The notes: a model not told the origin generated them from the letters alone. Numbered from the stretch's first letter, positions 8,400 to 19,079 are shown. The stretch is DNA of 37,639 bases from Tannerella sp. (GCA_031265585.1 JAISCL010000329.1:1-37639); one strand, 5' to 3'. A program made the numbers and translations.

Positions 8400-9032
8400 A
8401 TGCAAAGTAAAGGAAACGAACTGATAACGCTTGCACAGCGTATACGGGCGCTGAACCGGACGGCCCTGGCATATTCAACAAACGAGTATGAGATAGACCG
8501 CAGCAAGGAACTGATCGAAATAAGCGACCGGATAACGTCGATCGTGAGCGGCGTGGAGGAAGAGGAAATCCGCGCCTGTTATCATCCGGCGAAAGAGTAT
8601 GTAACGCCGAAAGTGGATATACGCGCCGTTATTTTCAACCGGAAGGAGGAAATCCTGCTTGTCCGGGAAAAGTCGGACGGACGCTGGGCGCTGCCGGGCG
8701 GATGGTCTGATGTGGGATACACGCCGACCGAAGTAGCCGTCAAGGAAACAAAGGAAGAGACCGGGCTGGATGTACGCGTTGTGAGGCTACTGGCCGTTTT
8801 GGACAAACGCTGTTACAGTCATCCTTCAAGCCCGTTCTATGTCTATAAGTTTTGCTTCTTATGCGAGGCTACCGGAGGCAATGACGAACTGACGTTCGAT
8901 ATCCTTGATAAAGGCTTTTTCGCCCCCGATAACCTGCCTCCACTGTCGCTTGACCGCATCCTTCCGGAACAGATCGCATTGCTGGACAAACTGCGGCGTG
9001 ACCCGGACGGCAGCAGGGTCTACTGCGATTAA
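8400..9032 (+). CDS. NUDIX hydrolase with N-terminal helical domain
   Basis: 210 aa; NUDIX box [26 protein letters not shown]. Confidence 0.9.
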   Translation: MQSKGNELITLAQRIRALNRTALAYSTNEYEIDRSKELIEISDRITSIVSGVEEEEIRACYHPAKEYVTPKVDIRAVIFNRKEEILLVREKSDGRWALPGGWSDVGYTPTEVAVKETKEETGLDVRVVRLLAVLDKRCYSHPSSPFYVYKFCFLCEATGGNDELTFDILDKGFFAPDNLPPLSLDRILPEQIALLDKLRRDPDGSRVYCD

Positions 9033-9078
9033 AACACAGCTTCACAGCCGGGAAAACAAATAAAATCGGCCCGTTTAT

Positions 9079-9109
9079 TTTGTACAGCACCCGACTTGTA
9101 TTATCTTTG
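9079..9109 (+). promoter_or_regulatory. Promoter of the biotin operon leader
   Basis: TTTG (9079-9082), exactly 19 bp, TATCTTTG (9102-9109): full match to the Bacteroidetes -33/-7 consensus. Predicted start about 9115. Confidence 0.7.
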
Positions 9110-9131
9110 CGGCCACATTCAAAAAGAACAG

Positions 9132-9515
9132 ATGAGAAAAACGACGAAAATACAACAGCCGGTTATTTACTTCCGCCGATGGTCGCGGAAGGCGTATGCT
9201 GCGTTTTGCAGTATCGGACGCTGTGTTTCGATCGGGCGGCTTCGGAAGAATGTCGCCGAGGCTTCTTTGAAGAAACAGAAAGCCGGCTGTTCCTTCACCC
9301 GGGAATTGACCGGAAGAACGAATGCCGGAGAGGAGGCGGAGGAACCGGATCCCCTCACGCAACGGCTGACGGTCGTGATTCATTCGCCGGCGGCGGTCGA
9401 GGCCGGGGGCGGGAGCGGCGAGGTAGCTTTAGTTGGAGTAAACCGGAAAAGTATTATGGAACCGGTTGGATGCAGCGTGCTGTATCCGGCCGGTTTTTTT
9501 TATTTATATCACTAA
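9132..9515 (+). CDS. Small leader ORF with TonB-receptor-extension-like N-terminus
   Basis: [49 protein letters not shown]... starts about 17 nt after the predicted transcription start. The first ~48 aa look coding; the C-terminal part, which runs into the terminator, is less convincing. Confidence 0.4.
   Translation: MRKTTKIQQPVIYFRRWSRKAYAAFCSIGRCVSIGRLRKNVAEASLKKQKAGCSFTRELTGRTNAGEEAEEPDPLTQRLTVVIHSPAAVEAGGGSGEVALVGVNRKSIMEPVGCSVLYPAGFFYLYH
9460..9501 (+). terminator. Strong intrinsic terminator/attenuator upstream of bioB
   Basis: ACCGGTTGGATGCAGC-gt-GCTGTATCCGGCCGGT, about 15-bp stem with three G-U pairs, then TTTTTTTT. Confidence 0.8.
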
Positions 9516-9529
9516 AAAACAGTAACTGT

Positions 9530-10480
9530 ATGATTAACGGGATGAAAAATCGGATCCTGGCAGGGGGCGCAATATCGCCTGAAGAGGCGTTGCAAGTGGC
9601 TCTAAGCCCGGATAAAGAGAAAGTGTATGAAGCGTCGCACGAAATAACCGTCCGGATGGCTTCGATGAAATTTGACATGTGTTCCATCCTCAATGCCAGG
9701 TCGGGGCGCTGTCCCGAAAACTGCAAATGGTGTGCGCAGTCGGCTCATTACAAGACCACGGCCGATGTTTACGGCGTAGTGGAAAAAGAGGAATGTCTCC
9801 ACCGGGCGCAACACAGCGAACAACAGGGCGTGCACCGTTTCGGACTGGTGACAAGCGGACGGAAGCCCGGTCCGCGGAGCATGGAAAAACTCTGCGAAAA
9901 TCTGCGGTATATAAAAGGCCGTTCATCCATTCAGCTGTGCGCGTCCCTGGGCCTCCTGAACGGGGAAGAACTCCGGCAGGTCAAGGAAGCGGGCGTGAAC
10001 CGCTATCACTGCAACCTGGAGACGGCGCCGTCCTTCTTTCCCCGATTATGCTCCACGCATACCATAGAGGAAAAGATTGAAACGATCAAAGCCGCCCGCA
10101 GAGCAGGACTGCAGGTTTGCAGCGGAGGCATCATCGGCATGGGGGAAACGCTGGAGCAGCGCATCGAATTTGCCTTTGCCCTTAAATCGCTCGACATTCA
10201 GTCGATACCCGTCAACATCCTGCAACCGATACCGGGCACGCCGCTCGAAAACGCCACGCCCCTGACCGAAGAAGAAGTGCTGACCGCGATTGCCCTTTTC
10301 CGCTTTATTAACCCGACCGCCTTCCTGCGCTTCGCCGGAGGAAGATCGCAACTGTCGAAACCGGCCGTCGAAAAAGCGCTCTATACCGGCATCAATTCGG
10401 CAACAGTCGGAGACCTGCTGACAACCGTAGGATCCAAAGTGTCGGAAGATAAACGCATGATTGCAAAATACTACCGGTGA
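9530..10480 (+). CDS. bioB: Biotin synthase (radical SAM)
   Basis: [21 protein letters not shown]...[17 protein letters not shown]...; CxxxCxxC motif present. The ATG at 9530 is preferred because the upstream extension to 9080 contains the promoter and the terminator. Confidence 0.95.
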   Translation: MINGMKNRILAGGAISPEEALQVALSPDKEKVYEASHEITVRMASMKFDMCSILNARSGRCPENCKWCAQSAHYKTTADVYGVVEKEECLHRAQHSEQQGVHRFGLVTSGRKPGPRSMEKLCENLRYIKGRSSIQLCASLGLLNGEELRQVKEAGVNRYHCNLETAPSFFPRLCSTHTIEEKIETIKAARRAGLQVCSGGIIGMGETLEQRIEFAFALKSLDIQSIPVNILQPIPGTPLENATPLTEEEVLTAIALFRFINPTAFLRFAGGRSQLSKPAVEKALYTGINSATVGDLLTTVGSKVSEDKRMIAKYYR

Positions 10481-11751
10481 TGACCGACACATTCGACAGA
10501 GATCACCTGTGGCATCCCTACACGTCCATAACCCGTCCCCTGCCCGCATACAAGGTAAAACGCGCAGACGGATGCACGATTGAGCTGGAAGACGGCACGC
10601 GCCTGGTCGACGGCATGTCCTCCTGGTGGTGCGCCGTGCACGGATACAATCACCCGGCGCTCAACGAAGCGGCAAAAAGGCAGATTGACCGGATGTCGCA
10701 CGTGATGTTCGGCGGACTGACACACGATCCGGCGATCCGGCTCGGGAAAAGACTGCTGGCAGTCACGCCCCCTTCCCTGCGGAAAATTTTCTATGCCGAT
10801 TCCGGTTCGGTAGCCGTTGAAGTGGCGCTGAAAATGGCCGTCCAGTACGGATACGCCAAGGGAGGTAAAAAAGACGGCTTCCTCACCATCCGTTCCGGCT
10901 ATCACGGCGATACGTGGAACGCCATGTCGGTCTGCGACCCGCAGACCGGCATGCACCGCATTTTCGGCGCGTCACTCCCGGTGCGTCATTTTGTGCCCGC
11001 CCCTTCCACCGGCTTCTACGATACATGGAATGAGGCCGACATCCTGCCGATGAGGGAAATGATCGAATCACATCACGAAAAACTGGTGGCCGTGATACTG
11101 GAACCGGTCGTACAGGGAGCCGGAGGGATGCGCTTCTATCACCCGGAGTACCTGCGGCAGACGGCGGCTCTATGCAAAAAGCACGGTCTGCTGCTGATTC
11201 TGGACGAAATAGCAACCGGATTCGGACGCACCGGCAAACTGTTTGCCTGCGAGCATGCCGACGTGGAACCCGACATTATGTGTATCGGCAAATCCCTGAC
11301 AGGCGGGTATATGACCCTGTCAGCCGTACTGGCGAACGATGAGGTGGCAAATACCCTGTCCGGCGGCGAACCGGGGGTCTTCATGCACGGCCCGACATTT
11401 ATGGCCAATCCGCTGGCCTGCGCTGTGGCCTGCGCTTCAATCGAACTGCTGCTCTCCCGCGATTACGGCTGGGAGCAGAAGGTGCAAAACATAGAGGCGC
11501 AACTGAAAAGGGAACTGGCGCCTGCCTCCGCACTCCCGCAAGTAAAGGAAGTGCGTGTCCTCGGAGCCATCGGAGTGATTGAAATGAATCATCCGGCAGA
11601 TATGGCTTTTATACAACGCCGCTTTATAGAAGAAGGGGTCTGGGTGAGACCCTTCGGACGACTGGTCTACATCATGCCCCCCTTCATCATCACGCCCGGA
11701 GAACTGACCGTACTGACCGGCGCATTACTGAAAATAATAAAAGAATGTTAG
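10480..11751 (+). CDS. bioA: Adenosylmethionine-8-amino-7-oxononanoate aminotransferase
   Basis: [24 protein letters not shown]...[65 protein letters not shown]. Confidence 0.96.
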   Translation: MTDTFDRDHLWHPYTSITRPLPAYKVKRADGCTIELEDGTRLVDGMSSWWCAVHGYNHPALNEAAKRQIDRMSHVMFGGLTHDPAIRLGKRLLAVTPPSLRKIFYADSGSVAVEVALKMAVQYGYAKGGKKDGFLTIRSGYHGDTWNAMSVCDPQTGMHRIFGASLPVRHFVPAPSTGFYDTWNEADILPMREMIESHHEKLVAVILEPVVQGAGGMRFYHPEYLRQTAALCKKHGLLLILDEIATGFGRTGKLFACEHADVEPDIMCIGKSLTGGYMTLSAVLANDEVANTLSGGEPGVFMHGPTFMANPLACAVACASIELLLSRDYGWEQKVQNIEAQLKRELAPASALPQVKEVRVLGAIGVIEMNHPADMAFIQRRFIEEGVWVRPFGRLVYIMPPFIITPGELTVLTGALLKIIKEC

Positions 11752-12893
11752 ACGCATACAAAGAAGAATTACGCCGGCTGGAAGAAAAAAGCAACCTGCG
11801 CAGCCTGCCGGAACTGACACACCGGGGCCGGCATGTCATCAGGCAGGGGATGCGGATGTTGAACCTCTCGTCGAACGACTATCTGGGACTTGCCTCCGAC
11901 CTGTCCCTGAGAAAGGCATTCCTCGAAAGCCTGACGCCGGAAAGTTTCCTCCCCTCTTCCTCCTCTTCCCGCCTGCTGACGGGCAACTTTACGGCAAACA
12001 GCCAGCTGGAAGACCGGCTTTGCCGGCTATCCGGGTCGGAAAACAGCCTGGTATTCAACAGCGGCTATCACATGAATACGGGAATACTGCCCGCCGTCAG
12101 CAACCGGAAAACCCTGATCCTGTCGGATAAGCTGGTTCACGCCAGCCTGATAGACGGCATCCGCCTCTCGCCGGCCGCCGGACACATCCGCTACCGTCAC
12201 CGTCATTACGAACAGTTGGAATCCCTGCTCCGCAAAAACCACAGGGATTACGAACGGATCATTATCGTAACGGAAAGTATTTTCAGCATGGACGGCGATG
12301 AAACGGATCTCCGGAAACTGGTCGCACTGAAAAAGTCATATCCGAACGTGATGCTCTACGTAGACGAAGCGCATGCCATCGGGGTGAGAGGGGCGAAAGG
12401 ACTCGGATGCGCCGAAGAACAGGGATGTATGGCCGATATTGATTTCCTTACCGGGACATTCGGCAAGGCGATCGCTTCTGTCGGCGGATACCTCCTCTGC
12501 CGGAAAGTGATACGCAATTACCTGGTGAACAAAATGAGAACCCTCATCTTCACAACGGCGCTCCCACCCGTCAACCTGATGTGGACGCGCTTCGCGCTGG
12601 AAAAGTCGGCAGGCTACGGCGACAGGCGGGAACACCTGCAAACGGTCAGCCGCCGCCTGCGGGAAGGACTGGCCGCCGGGGGATACAGCTCTCCCTCTAC
12701 CGGTCATATTATCCCGCTCATGACCGGCGACAGCCGGAAAGCGGTGCTGAAAGCGGAAGAAATGCAGCGGAAAGGCTTCTACATGCTCCCCGTACGCCCT
12801 CCGACAGTCCCCGAAGGAACGTCGCGTATCCGCATATCACTGACGGCCTCCGTCCGCATGGAAGAAATTGAAAACCTGATCACCTTATTATGA
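11745..12893 (+). CDS. bioF: 8-amino-7-oxononanoate synthase
   Basis: [70 protein letters not shown]. Confidence 0.95.
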   Translation: MLDAYKEELRRLEEKSNLRSLPELTHRGRHVIRQGMRMLNLSSNDYLGLASDLSLRKAFLESLTPESFLPSSSSSRLLTGNFTANSQLEDRLCRLSGSENSLVFNSGYHMNTGILPAVSNRKTLILSDKLVHASLIDGIRLSPAAGHIRYRHRHYEQLESLLRKNHRDYERIIIVTESIFSMDGDETDLRKLVALKKSYPNVMLYVDEAHAIGVRGAKGLGCAEEQGCMADIDFLTGTFGKAIASVGGYLLCRKVIRNYLVNKMRTLIFTTALPPVNLMWTRFALEKSAGYGDRREHLQTVSRRLREGLAAGGYSSPSTGHIIPLMTGDSRKAVLKAEEMQRKGFYMLPVRPPTVPEGTSRIRISLTASVRMEEIENLITLL

Positions 12894-13540
12894 TAATCAA
12901 AAAACTGAACTCAGCGAAAGCATCTCCGGAACTGCTGCTCTTCTTTGCCGGCTGGGGCATGGACGAATGTCCGTTCCTGGAATACCTTCCGGCCGGCAGG
13001 GATTGCATGATCTGTTATGATTACCGTTCGCTGTCGTTTGACGCCTCATTGCCGGCGTCTTACCGGCGAATCCGGGTTGTAGCCTGGTCAATGGGCGTAT
13101 GGGCGGCATCCCGGGTGCTGTCCGGACGGAACCTGCCGGTTTCGGAAAGCATCGCCGTCAACGGAACACCCTGGCCGGTAGATGATGAAAAAGGCATTGC
13201 CACGGCCATCTTCCGGGGTACGCTGGCAGGACTGGACGAAACCGCGCTGCAGAAATTCAGAAGGAGAATGTGCGGGTCAAAAGAAGCATGGGAGCATTTC
13301 TTGAAACATGCCCCGCAGCGGACACTCGAGGACCTGCGTGAAGAACTCGACCGGATCGGCCGGTCTTCCCGTACACCGGCGCCCGCTTTCGAGTGGGACA
13401 GAATTTACATCGGCCTGCGGGACAGGATTTTCCTCCCGGCCAGTCAGCAAAGGGCCTGGGAAGGGAAAAACGTTACAAAAGTCGACTGTGATCATTACCC
13501 GTCCACGCTTTGGCCGGAATTATTTAATACCTATGGATAA
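12890..13540 (+). CDS. bioG: Pimeloyl-ACP methyl ester esterase, BioG/DUF452 type
   Basis: LLLFFAGWGMDECPFLEYLPAGRDCMICYDYRSL...RVVAWSMGVWAASRVL; located between bioF and bioC. Confidence 0.92.
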   Translation: MIIKKLNSAKASPELLLFFAGWGMDECPFLEYLPAGRDCMICYDYRSLSFDASLPASYRRIRVVAWSMGVWAASRVLSGRNLPVSESIAVNGTPWPVDDEKGIATAIFRGTLAGLDETALQKFRRRMCGSKEAWEHFLKHAPQRTLEDLREELDRIGRSSRTPAPAFEWDRIYIGLRDRIFLPASQQRAWEGKNVTKVDCDHYPSTLWPELFNTYG

Positions 13541-14297
13541 GGAACTGATCGCCAGCCGTTTTGCAAAAGCCGCGGCAAGCTATGAGGAAGAAGCCGGCGT
13601 ACAGCGACAGATCGCCTGTAAAATGGCGGTCCTCCTCGCCTCGCATGTCCGCACGGAAAACAGGCCGAAGGTCCTGGAAATCGGCTGCGGAACAGGCGTT
13701 TTTTCGCGCCTGCTGATCGGCTTGCTGGATCCCGCATACATGCTCCTCAACGATCTTTGTCCCGGGATGCAGGAACAGTTGAAAGACATCGTAAACGACC
13801 GCATCATCTTCCGCCCCGGTGATGCGGAAACGTGTCCGTTCGAACAGATGAACGAACTGTACGACCTCATAGCTTCCTGCTCTGCCATCCAGTGGTTCGG
13901 GGATCCGGACGCTTTTTTTACACGGATGCACCGGCTGCTGGCGGCGGACGGCCTCTTCGCGTTCAGCACATTCGGGAATGATAACATGAAAGAGATTTCG
14001 TCCCTGACCGGACAAAGCCTGCCGTATTTCTCCCCGGAAGAACTGAAAATGAAACTGGCCGGCCGGTATGACCTCCTGTACATCTCCGAAGAAAGGATTC
14101 CCAAACGATTCAATCATCCGAAAGAGATCCTCTATCACCTGAAACGCACCGGAGTAACCGGCATCAGGCAGCAGCCGTGGACGCGGGCACGCTTCACCCG
14201 CTTTTGCGACGAATACCGTACGCGCTACAGCCATCAGGGAGAAGTCATACTGACGTATCATCCGGTTTATATCATTGCACAAAAGAAAAGAATATGA
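13533..14297 (+). CDS. bioC: Malonyl-ACP O-methyltransferase
   Basis: MDKELIASRFAKAAASYEEEAGVQRQIACKMAVLL...VLEIGCGTGVFSRLL; SAM-methyltransferase motif and operon context. Confidence 0.93.
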   Translation: MDKELIASRFAKAAASYEEEAGVQRQIACKMAVLLASHVRTENRPKVLEIGCGTGVFSRLLIGLLDPAYMLLNDLCPGMQEQLKDIVNDRIIFRPGDAETCPFEQMNELYDLIASCSAIQWFGDPDAFFTRMHRLLAADGLFAFSTFGNDNMKEISSLTGQSLPYFSPEELKMKLAGRYDLLYISEERIPKRFNHPKEILYHLKRTGVTGIRQQPWTRARFTRFCDEYRTRYSHQGEVILTYHPVYIIAQKKRI

Positions 14298-14932
14298 ACG
14301 TATATTTTGTAACAGGCATAGACACAAACACAGGAAAGAGCTATGCAACCGGATACATTGCCCGCCGGTGGAACGAAAAAGGCATCCGCACGATCACCCA
14401 GAAACTGGTACAGACCGGAAACAGCGGCTATTCGGAAGATATCAACCTGCACCGGCAACTGATGCATATCGCTCATACGGAAGAAGACCGGGCCGGACTC
14501 ACGATGCCCGAAATCTTTACCTGTCCGGCATCGCCTCACCTGGCGTCAAAACTGGAGCACCGTCCGATTGATTTTGACCGGATTGACCGGGCCACCCGGA
14601 TATTAAGCCAACGCTACGATGCCGTCCTGCTGGAAGGAGCCGGCGGATTAATGGCGCCACTGACGGAAGACTGTCTGACGGTTGACTATATCAGGGAAAA
14701 ACGATATCCCCTGATCCTGGTCACCTCCGGCCGGCTGGGAAGCATCAATCACACGCTGCTTAGCCTCGAAGCCATAGCCCGGAGAAACCTGAACCTCTAC
14801 ATGGTCGCCTATAACCTCTATCCCGAAACGTCGGATCCGGTCATCCGCAACGACACCCGGCAATTCATAACAAACTACCTGCGCCGCCATTTCCCCGGCA
14901 CCTCTTTAATCGAAATCCCCGTAATGAGTTGA
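14294..14932 (+). CDS. bioD: Dethiobiotin synthetase
   Basis: MNVYFVTGIDTNTGKSYATGYIARRWNEKGIRTITQKLVQTGN...VLLEGAGGLMAPL. Confidence 0.95.
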   Translation: MNVYFVTGIDTNTGKSYATGYIARRWNEKGIRTITQKLVQTGNSGYSEDINLHRQLMHIAHTEEDRAGLTMPEIFTCPASPHLASKLEHRPIDFDRIDRATRILSQRYDAVLLEGAGGLMAPLTEDCLTVDYIREKRYPLILVTSGRLGSINHTLLSLEAIARRNLNLYMVAYNLYPETSDPVIRNDTRQFITNYLRRHFPGTSLIEIPVMS

Positions 14933-14965
14933 AAAATGTGTATAGTTTTTTTAGGACGTGACAGT

Positions 14966-17695
14966 TTATTCTTTTACCGTGATTTGGTATGTCCCGGATG
15001 GCAGATGATGAGATGAGGGGCTGTTATCTATGACTACACTGTTCAGTTTTGTTTCTTTTCCGCGAGGAATGATGACCTGTCCGGAGGTATTGGGAGGTAT
15101 TGTAACAGTCCAGTAGAGAGATCCGTTTTCTTTTTTCCAGTCGCTTGATGCCGGCCCGTATGGTGTTTCGATTGTCCCTTTTGCCCATGAGAGGCGGCGG
15201 GTCATGGTGGGTTCGAAACGGATCACTTTATATCCTGCTTTTTCGGGACGTATTCCTGCAATGTCTTCGTAAAACCATGCGTCATAAACACCCTGCATCG
15301 GATGATTGAGGGAGCTTGCACCTTCGACGCATACCTTTTCGCTTGCTTCCGATACCGGGAGGATCTCCCACAGGGTGGTAGCGCCGGCATGCTCCCACAT
15401 ATAGGCAAAACTGTACTCCCCAGTTTTGGTAAAGACCTCAAAGGCCGTTTTATCATTTCCGTATCTTGAGAGGGCCTGTCCGATGCGCCCTAATCCGAAG
15501 ATGCCGGTATGTATGAAATCATGGTGTTTTTTTATTTCTCCTACGGTGGCGTCGGAAATCGCGTTTCCGCTGTTTTCCGGAAACAGTCCGTATGCCAGCG
15601 CCATGGCGTTAGCGGTCTGGCTTCCGAACGTGTTGTTTTCAGTGTCGTAAAATTCCCGGATGAATGCCTTTTTTAATCTGTTTGCCAATGCCTCGTATGT
15701 TGCAGCATCCTCCTTTTTATTCAGGACATCAGCCGCTTTTGACACTGTTTCCGCATCCAGATAATGGAACACAGACGAACTGAGCGGGATGGGACAGTCT
15801 ATTTCCTTATTACCCCCCGGGGGGCACCAGTCTCCCAGCCCGTAGGGTACAATATCATTTTCCGTCAGCGCCTGTATATGTTCCACCCATTGTTTCATTT
15901 CATCATAATATAATTCAAGCGCTTCCTTATTGCCATAATACAAATATACATACCAGGGTAACTGTACAACCGCCGTACCCCAGTCCGGAGAGGCTACACC
16001 GCACAGGCGTTTTCCCGGTGATATCATGAACGGAATGCCGGGCTGTTTATCGGCAAAATAAAATTCGTTGTTATGCAGTTTCTGGTGAAGTGTATTTTCA
16101 AGAAATACGGAAGAACTGGAATGTATATCGGCAAGATATTTCATCCAGAACAGGTTCAGGTCAAAATTAAGATTCTCGAACGGGGCGACGGCATGGGCGT
16201 CGCCAAGCCATCCGCAACGCTCGCGGTGCGGACAGTCGGTCGGTATCCCGTGCGTGTTACCCAGCATGGTACGTATCGCCATTTCATGAAGGCGGTTGAT
16301 CTGTCCGTCCGAACATTCAAACGAACCCTGCCTTTTCACATCATTGTGAACCGGGGCTGTTCCGATCCAGGATAATTCCGGTTTTGTAGCCATTCCCGAT
16401 AATTCAAGATAGCGGTACCCGTGATACGTAAACCGCGGCGTCCATCTTTCCGTACCTTCTCCGGAGCATATATACCCGTCCGTTTGTACGACATTTGTCG
16501 CGAAGACGCCCGTAGTGGCGTAATTTATTGATCTGTCATCATTCAACAGTTCACCCATTCTCATTTTAAGATATGTTCCCCCGGGTTGCCGTACCGTAAG
16601 AACCGGAACGCCCGCCACATTTACCCCGAAATCGAAGATCCAGTTACCTTCCCGATCCTGCCACATGTCAACCGCCTCAATCACCTTTTGCAGGCGTATG
16701 GGAGGCATCAGTTGCGGATACAATTCCTTCGGAATATTCTCGCCCGAAGCCATAACGGCCTTCTTCCAGTTACTGCAATCGGAAGATGCTTCCGACCAGT
16801 TTTTAATTTCCCTGTTTGCATCATACGTTTCACCGGCATATATATTTGTGCCGGTCACCGGGCCTGTCGTCCATTGCCATGAATCATCCGTTGCAATGGT
16901 CTCTCTTGTCCCGTTTTCATACATGATTTCCAGTTGCATCAGGACGATGGGCTTACCGTAGCCAAACCCTTTTCCCCATACAATATCCTGGTTGTACCAG
17001 CCGTTCCCGATCATTATCCCGATACAGTTGTCACCTTTCCGGAGCTGTTGTGTCACGTCAAAAGCGCTGTATAACGCATACTGTTCATAATTCGTCTGCG
17101 CCGGGTCGAGTATGCGGGTCGAGTCAATGCGCGCACCGTTAATAAATAAATCGCTGCATCCCAATCCGGAAAGATAAGCGACCGCCCGCTCTATCCGGTT
17201 CCCGGCATGAAACGTTTTCCTGAAATAAGGCATTGGCATATTATCCTCCCATTCTGCCGTAATCCACCGGGCCTTCCAGTTCTCTTTCGCCGGACCCGGG
17301 CCTACTGAGAAACAGGCCGGTTTACTCCACGGGGTCATCTTCCTTTCTCCATCCCGGATACGTACGCGCCACCAGTATAAATGCCCGGGGTGAAATGCCG
17401 AATTTTCAGGTTCTATGCCCAGTTGCGCCTCACCTTCTTTTTCTCCGGAAGACCAGACGTCGGCCTTCCCCTTTTCGAGCGCCTCCCTGGATGAGGCAAC
17501 CTCTATCTCCCAAGCTGTCTGTATCACGTTTTGAGCATCCGATTTTATTTGCCAGCCGAATGTAGCTTTGTCAACGCATACCGGATTCTCCAGGTTGCGG
17601 CACTGAACAGATGATATGTATGTGTTTGGACTTTTACCGGTACAGGACAAAAAAACGGTCATACAGAATAACATTGCGGAAAAAGAATATTTCAT
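14966..17695 (-). CDS. Lipoprotein alpha-L-rhamnosidase, GH78 family
   Basis: 909 aa; lipobox FLSC; NTHGIPTDCPHRERCGWLGDAHAVAPFENLNFDLNLFWMKYLADI; RWITAEWEDNMPMPYFRKTFH. Confidence 0.93.
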   Translation of the reverse strand: MKYSFSAMLFCMTVFLSCTGKSPNTYISSVQCRNLENPVCVDKATFGWQIKSDAQNVIQTAWEIEVASSREALEKGKADVWSSGEKEGEAQLGIEPENSAFHPGHLYWWRVRIRDGERKMTPWSKPACFSVGPGPAKENWKARWITAEWEDNMPMPYFRKTFHAGNRIERAVAYLSGLGCSDLFINGARIDSTRILDPAQTNYEQYALYSAFDVTQQLRKGDNCIGIMIGNGWYNQDIVWGKGFGYGKPIVLMQLEIMYENGTRETIATDDSWQWTTGPVTGTNIYAGETYDANREIKNWSEASSDCSNWKKAVMASGENIPKELYPQLMPPIRLQKVIEAVDMWQDREGNWIFDFGVNVAGVPVLTVRQPGGTYLKMRMGELLNDDRSINYATTGVFATNVVQTDGYICSGEGTERWTPRFTYHGYRYLELSGMATKPELSWIGTAPVHNDVKRQGSFECSDGQINRLHEMAIRTMLGNTHGIPTDCPHRERCGWLGDAHAVAPFENLNFDLNLFWMKYLADIHSSSSVFLENTLHQKLHNNEFYFADKQPGIPFMISPGKRLCGVASPDWGTAVVQLPWYVYLYYGNKEALELYYDEMKQWVEHIQALTENDIVPYGLGDWCPPGGNKEIDCPIPLSSSVFHYLDAETVSKAADVLNKKEDAATYEALANRLKKAFIREFYDTENNTFGSQTANAMALAYGLFPENSGNAISDATVGEIKKHHDFIHTGIFGLGRIGQALSRYGNDKTAFEVFTKTGEYSFAYMWEHAGATTLWEILPVSEASEKVCVEGASSLNHPMQGVYDAWFYEDIAGIRPEKAGYKVIRFEPTMTRRLSWAKGTIETPYGPASSDWKKENGSLYWTVTIPPNTSGQVIIPRGKETKLNSVVIDNSPSSHHLPSGTYQITVKE

Positions 17696-17723
17696 TGTGT
17701 TATATCAGGTAAAGGGTTTATAA

Positions 17724-19070
17724 TTACTTCATATTTGGTTTTTCCAGTCCATAGCCTTTCGTCTTATCCTCACGTTTGAGCAATAAAGCCGTAAACAGCG
17801 CCAGGATTCCGAAGCAGGTAAAAATGATCATGGGAAGCGTGTAGTCATAGCGGGTCGTACCGCCTTCCGTTATTGTACAATAATGATCCAACACCCAGCC
17901 GATCAGTAACGGCACAAGGCTTAATCCTATATTTTGCACCCAGAATATCAGCGCGTATGCCGTACCCAGTTTATTTTCCGGTATAATTTTAGGAACGGAA
18001 GGCCACATGGCGGAAGGAACCAGCGAAAATGCAATCCCCAGCAATACCATAAGGAGCGAGGCAAACCACCATATATTCAATACCGGCAGGGAGAACAGGG
18101 CATGTATAACAATCAGCAGGGCCGCACCTGTAACCATGATTGTCGCTCCTTTTCCTTTTCTATCATAAAGCCCTCCGAAAAGAGGCGTTAGCAGAATCGT
18201 GCCAAAAGGCAGTATCGCCGGGATATTGCCTGCCAGCTCGGGTGCGACGTTGTATTTATTAATCATTAAAGAGGTTGCATATTTGAGGAACGGGAATACG
18301 GCCGAGTAAAATAAAACACAAAGCATGGCGATCAGCCAAAAACCTTTATTGGTGATAATGAATCTTATATCTTTTAACCGGAAGGGTTCTTCCTTTTCTT
18401 TTTCCGATGCTGAGACCGAAGCATCCAGCCTGCGGTCCATTACGCAAAATACAAGATAGGCAATCAGTCCGATACACAAAGCTCCCAGTCCGAATAAGAT
18501 CGGAGCGGACAGGCTATGAAAATGTTTGGCCAAAGGGATTGTGGTCGACATGGCAAGGGCTGTTCCCAACCGGGCCACGGCGACCTGGATGCCCATTGCC
18601 AGCGCCATTTCATGTCCCTTGAACCAGCGTGCAATTACTTTCGTAACTGTGATGCCGGCCGATTCAATACCCAGGGCAAAGATTGCAAATCCGATACTGG
18701 CGAAGAACACCTGCGTCCTCAGCCCGAAAATTTCTCCGTCAAAAGGTTGTGAGACGGCATAATACTTTAATCCGCATCCGGCAATCATCAGCAGGCAGGC
18801 GCCTGTTCCTGTCATGCGCGCTCCCAGTTTATCCAGGATCATACCACTGAAAATCAACATAAAAAGGAAGACGTTGAGCCAGCCGTATGCCATATTGAAG
18901 ATACCGTATTCGGTCGGTGTCCAGCTAAATTCGTCTTTTAACAGTTCCATCAGCGGCGCCATCACGTCGGTTATGAAATAACCGCAAAACATCGTAAAGG
19001 CAACAACAATTAATACGGTCCACCGTGCAGCCGGTGAATCGTTCAGTTTCTTTTGTAAAGCTTTTGTCAT
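17724..19070 (-). CDS. MFS transporter
   Basis: 448 aa, about 12 TM segments; immediately upstream of the GH78 gene on the same strand. Confidence 0.85.
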   Translation of the reverse strand: MTKALQKKLNDSPAARWTVLIVVAFTMFCGYFITDVMAPLMELLKDEFSWTPTEYGIFNMAYGWLNVFLFMLIFSGMILDKLGARMTGTGACLLMIAGCGLKYYAVSQPFDGEIFGLRTQVFFASIGFAIFALGIESAGITVTKVIARWFKGHEMALAMGIQVAVARLGTALAMSTTIPLAKHFHSLSAPILFGLGALCIGLIAYLVFCVMDRRLDASVSASEKEKEEPFRLKDIRFIITNKGFWLIAMLCVLFYSAVFPFLKYATSLMINKYNVAPELAGNIPAILPFGTILLTPLFGGLYDRKGKGATIMVTGAALLIVIHALFSLPVLNIWWFASLLMVLLGIAFSLVPSAMWPSVPKIIPENKLGTAYALIFWVQNIGLSLVPLLIGWVLDHYCTITEGGTTRYDYTLPMIIFTCFGILALFTALLLKREDKTKGYGLEKPNMK

Positions 19071-19079
19071 AATGATTAT

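Noticed and set aside
9080-9529. In-frame 150-aa N-terminal extension of bioB (ORF called from 9080)
   Set aside because: It covers the promoter -7 element and the terminator, its composition is arginine/glycine-rich and it does not resemble BioB; the ATG at 9530 gives a normal BioB N-terminus.
9115-9530. Known riboswitch, RNase P RNA or tmRNA in the bio leader
   Set aside because: Looked for cobalamin, TPP, RNase P P4-type and tmRNA end motifs by eye and did not find them; a covariance search is still needed.
13524-14348. 274-aa ORF antisense to bioC
   Set aside because: Shadow ORF; no domain-like sequence and it lies opposite a confident methyltransferase.
14933-14965. Bidirectional terminator between bioD and the GH78 gene
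   Set aside because: There is a T-tract (agttttttta) but no convincing stem.
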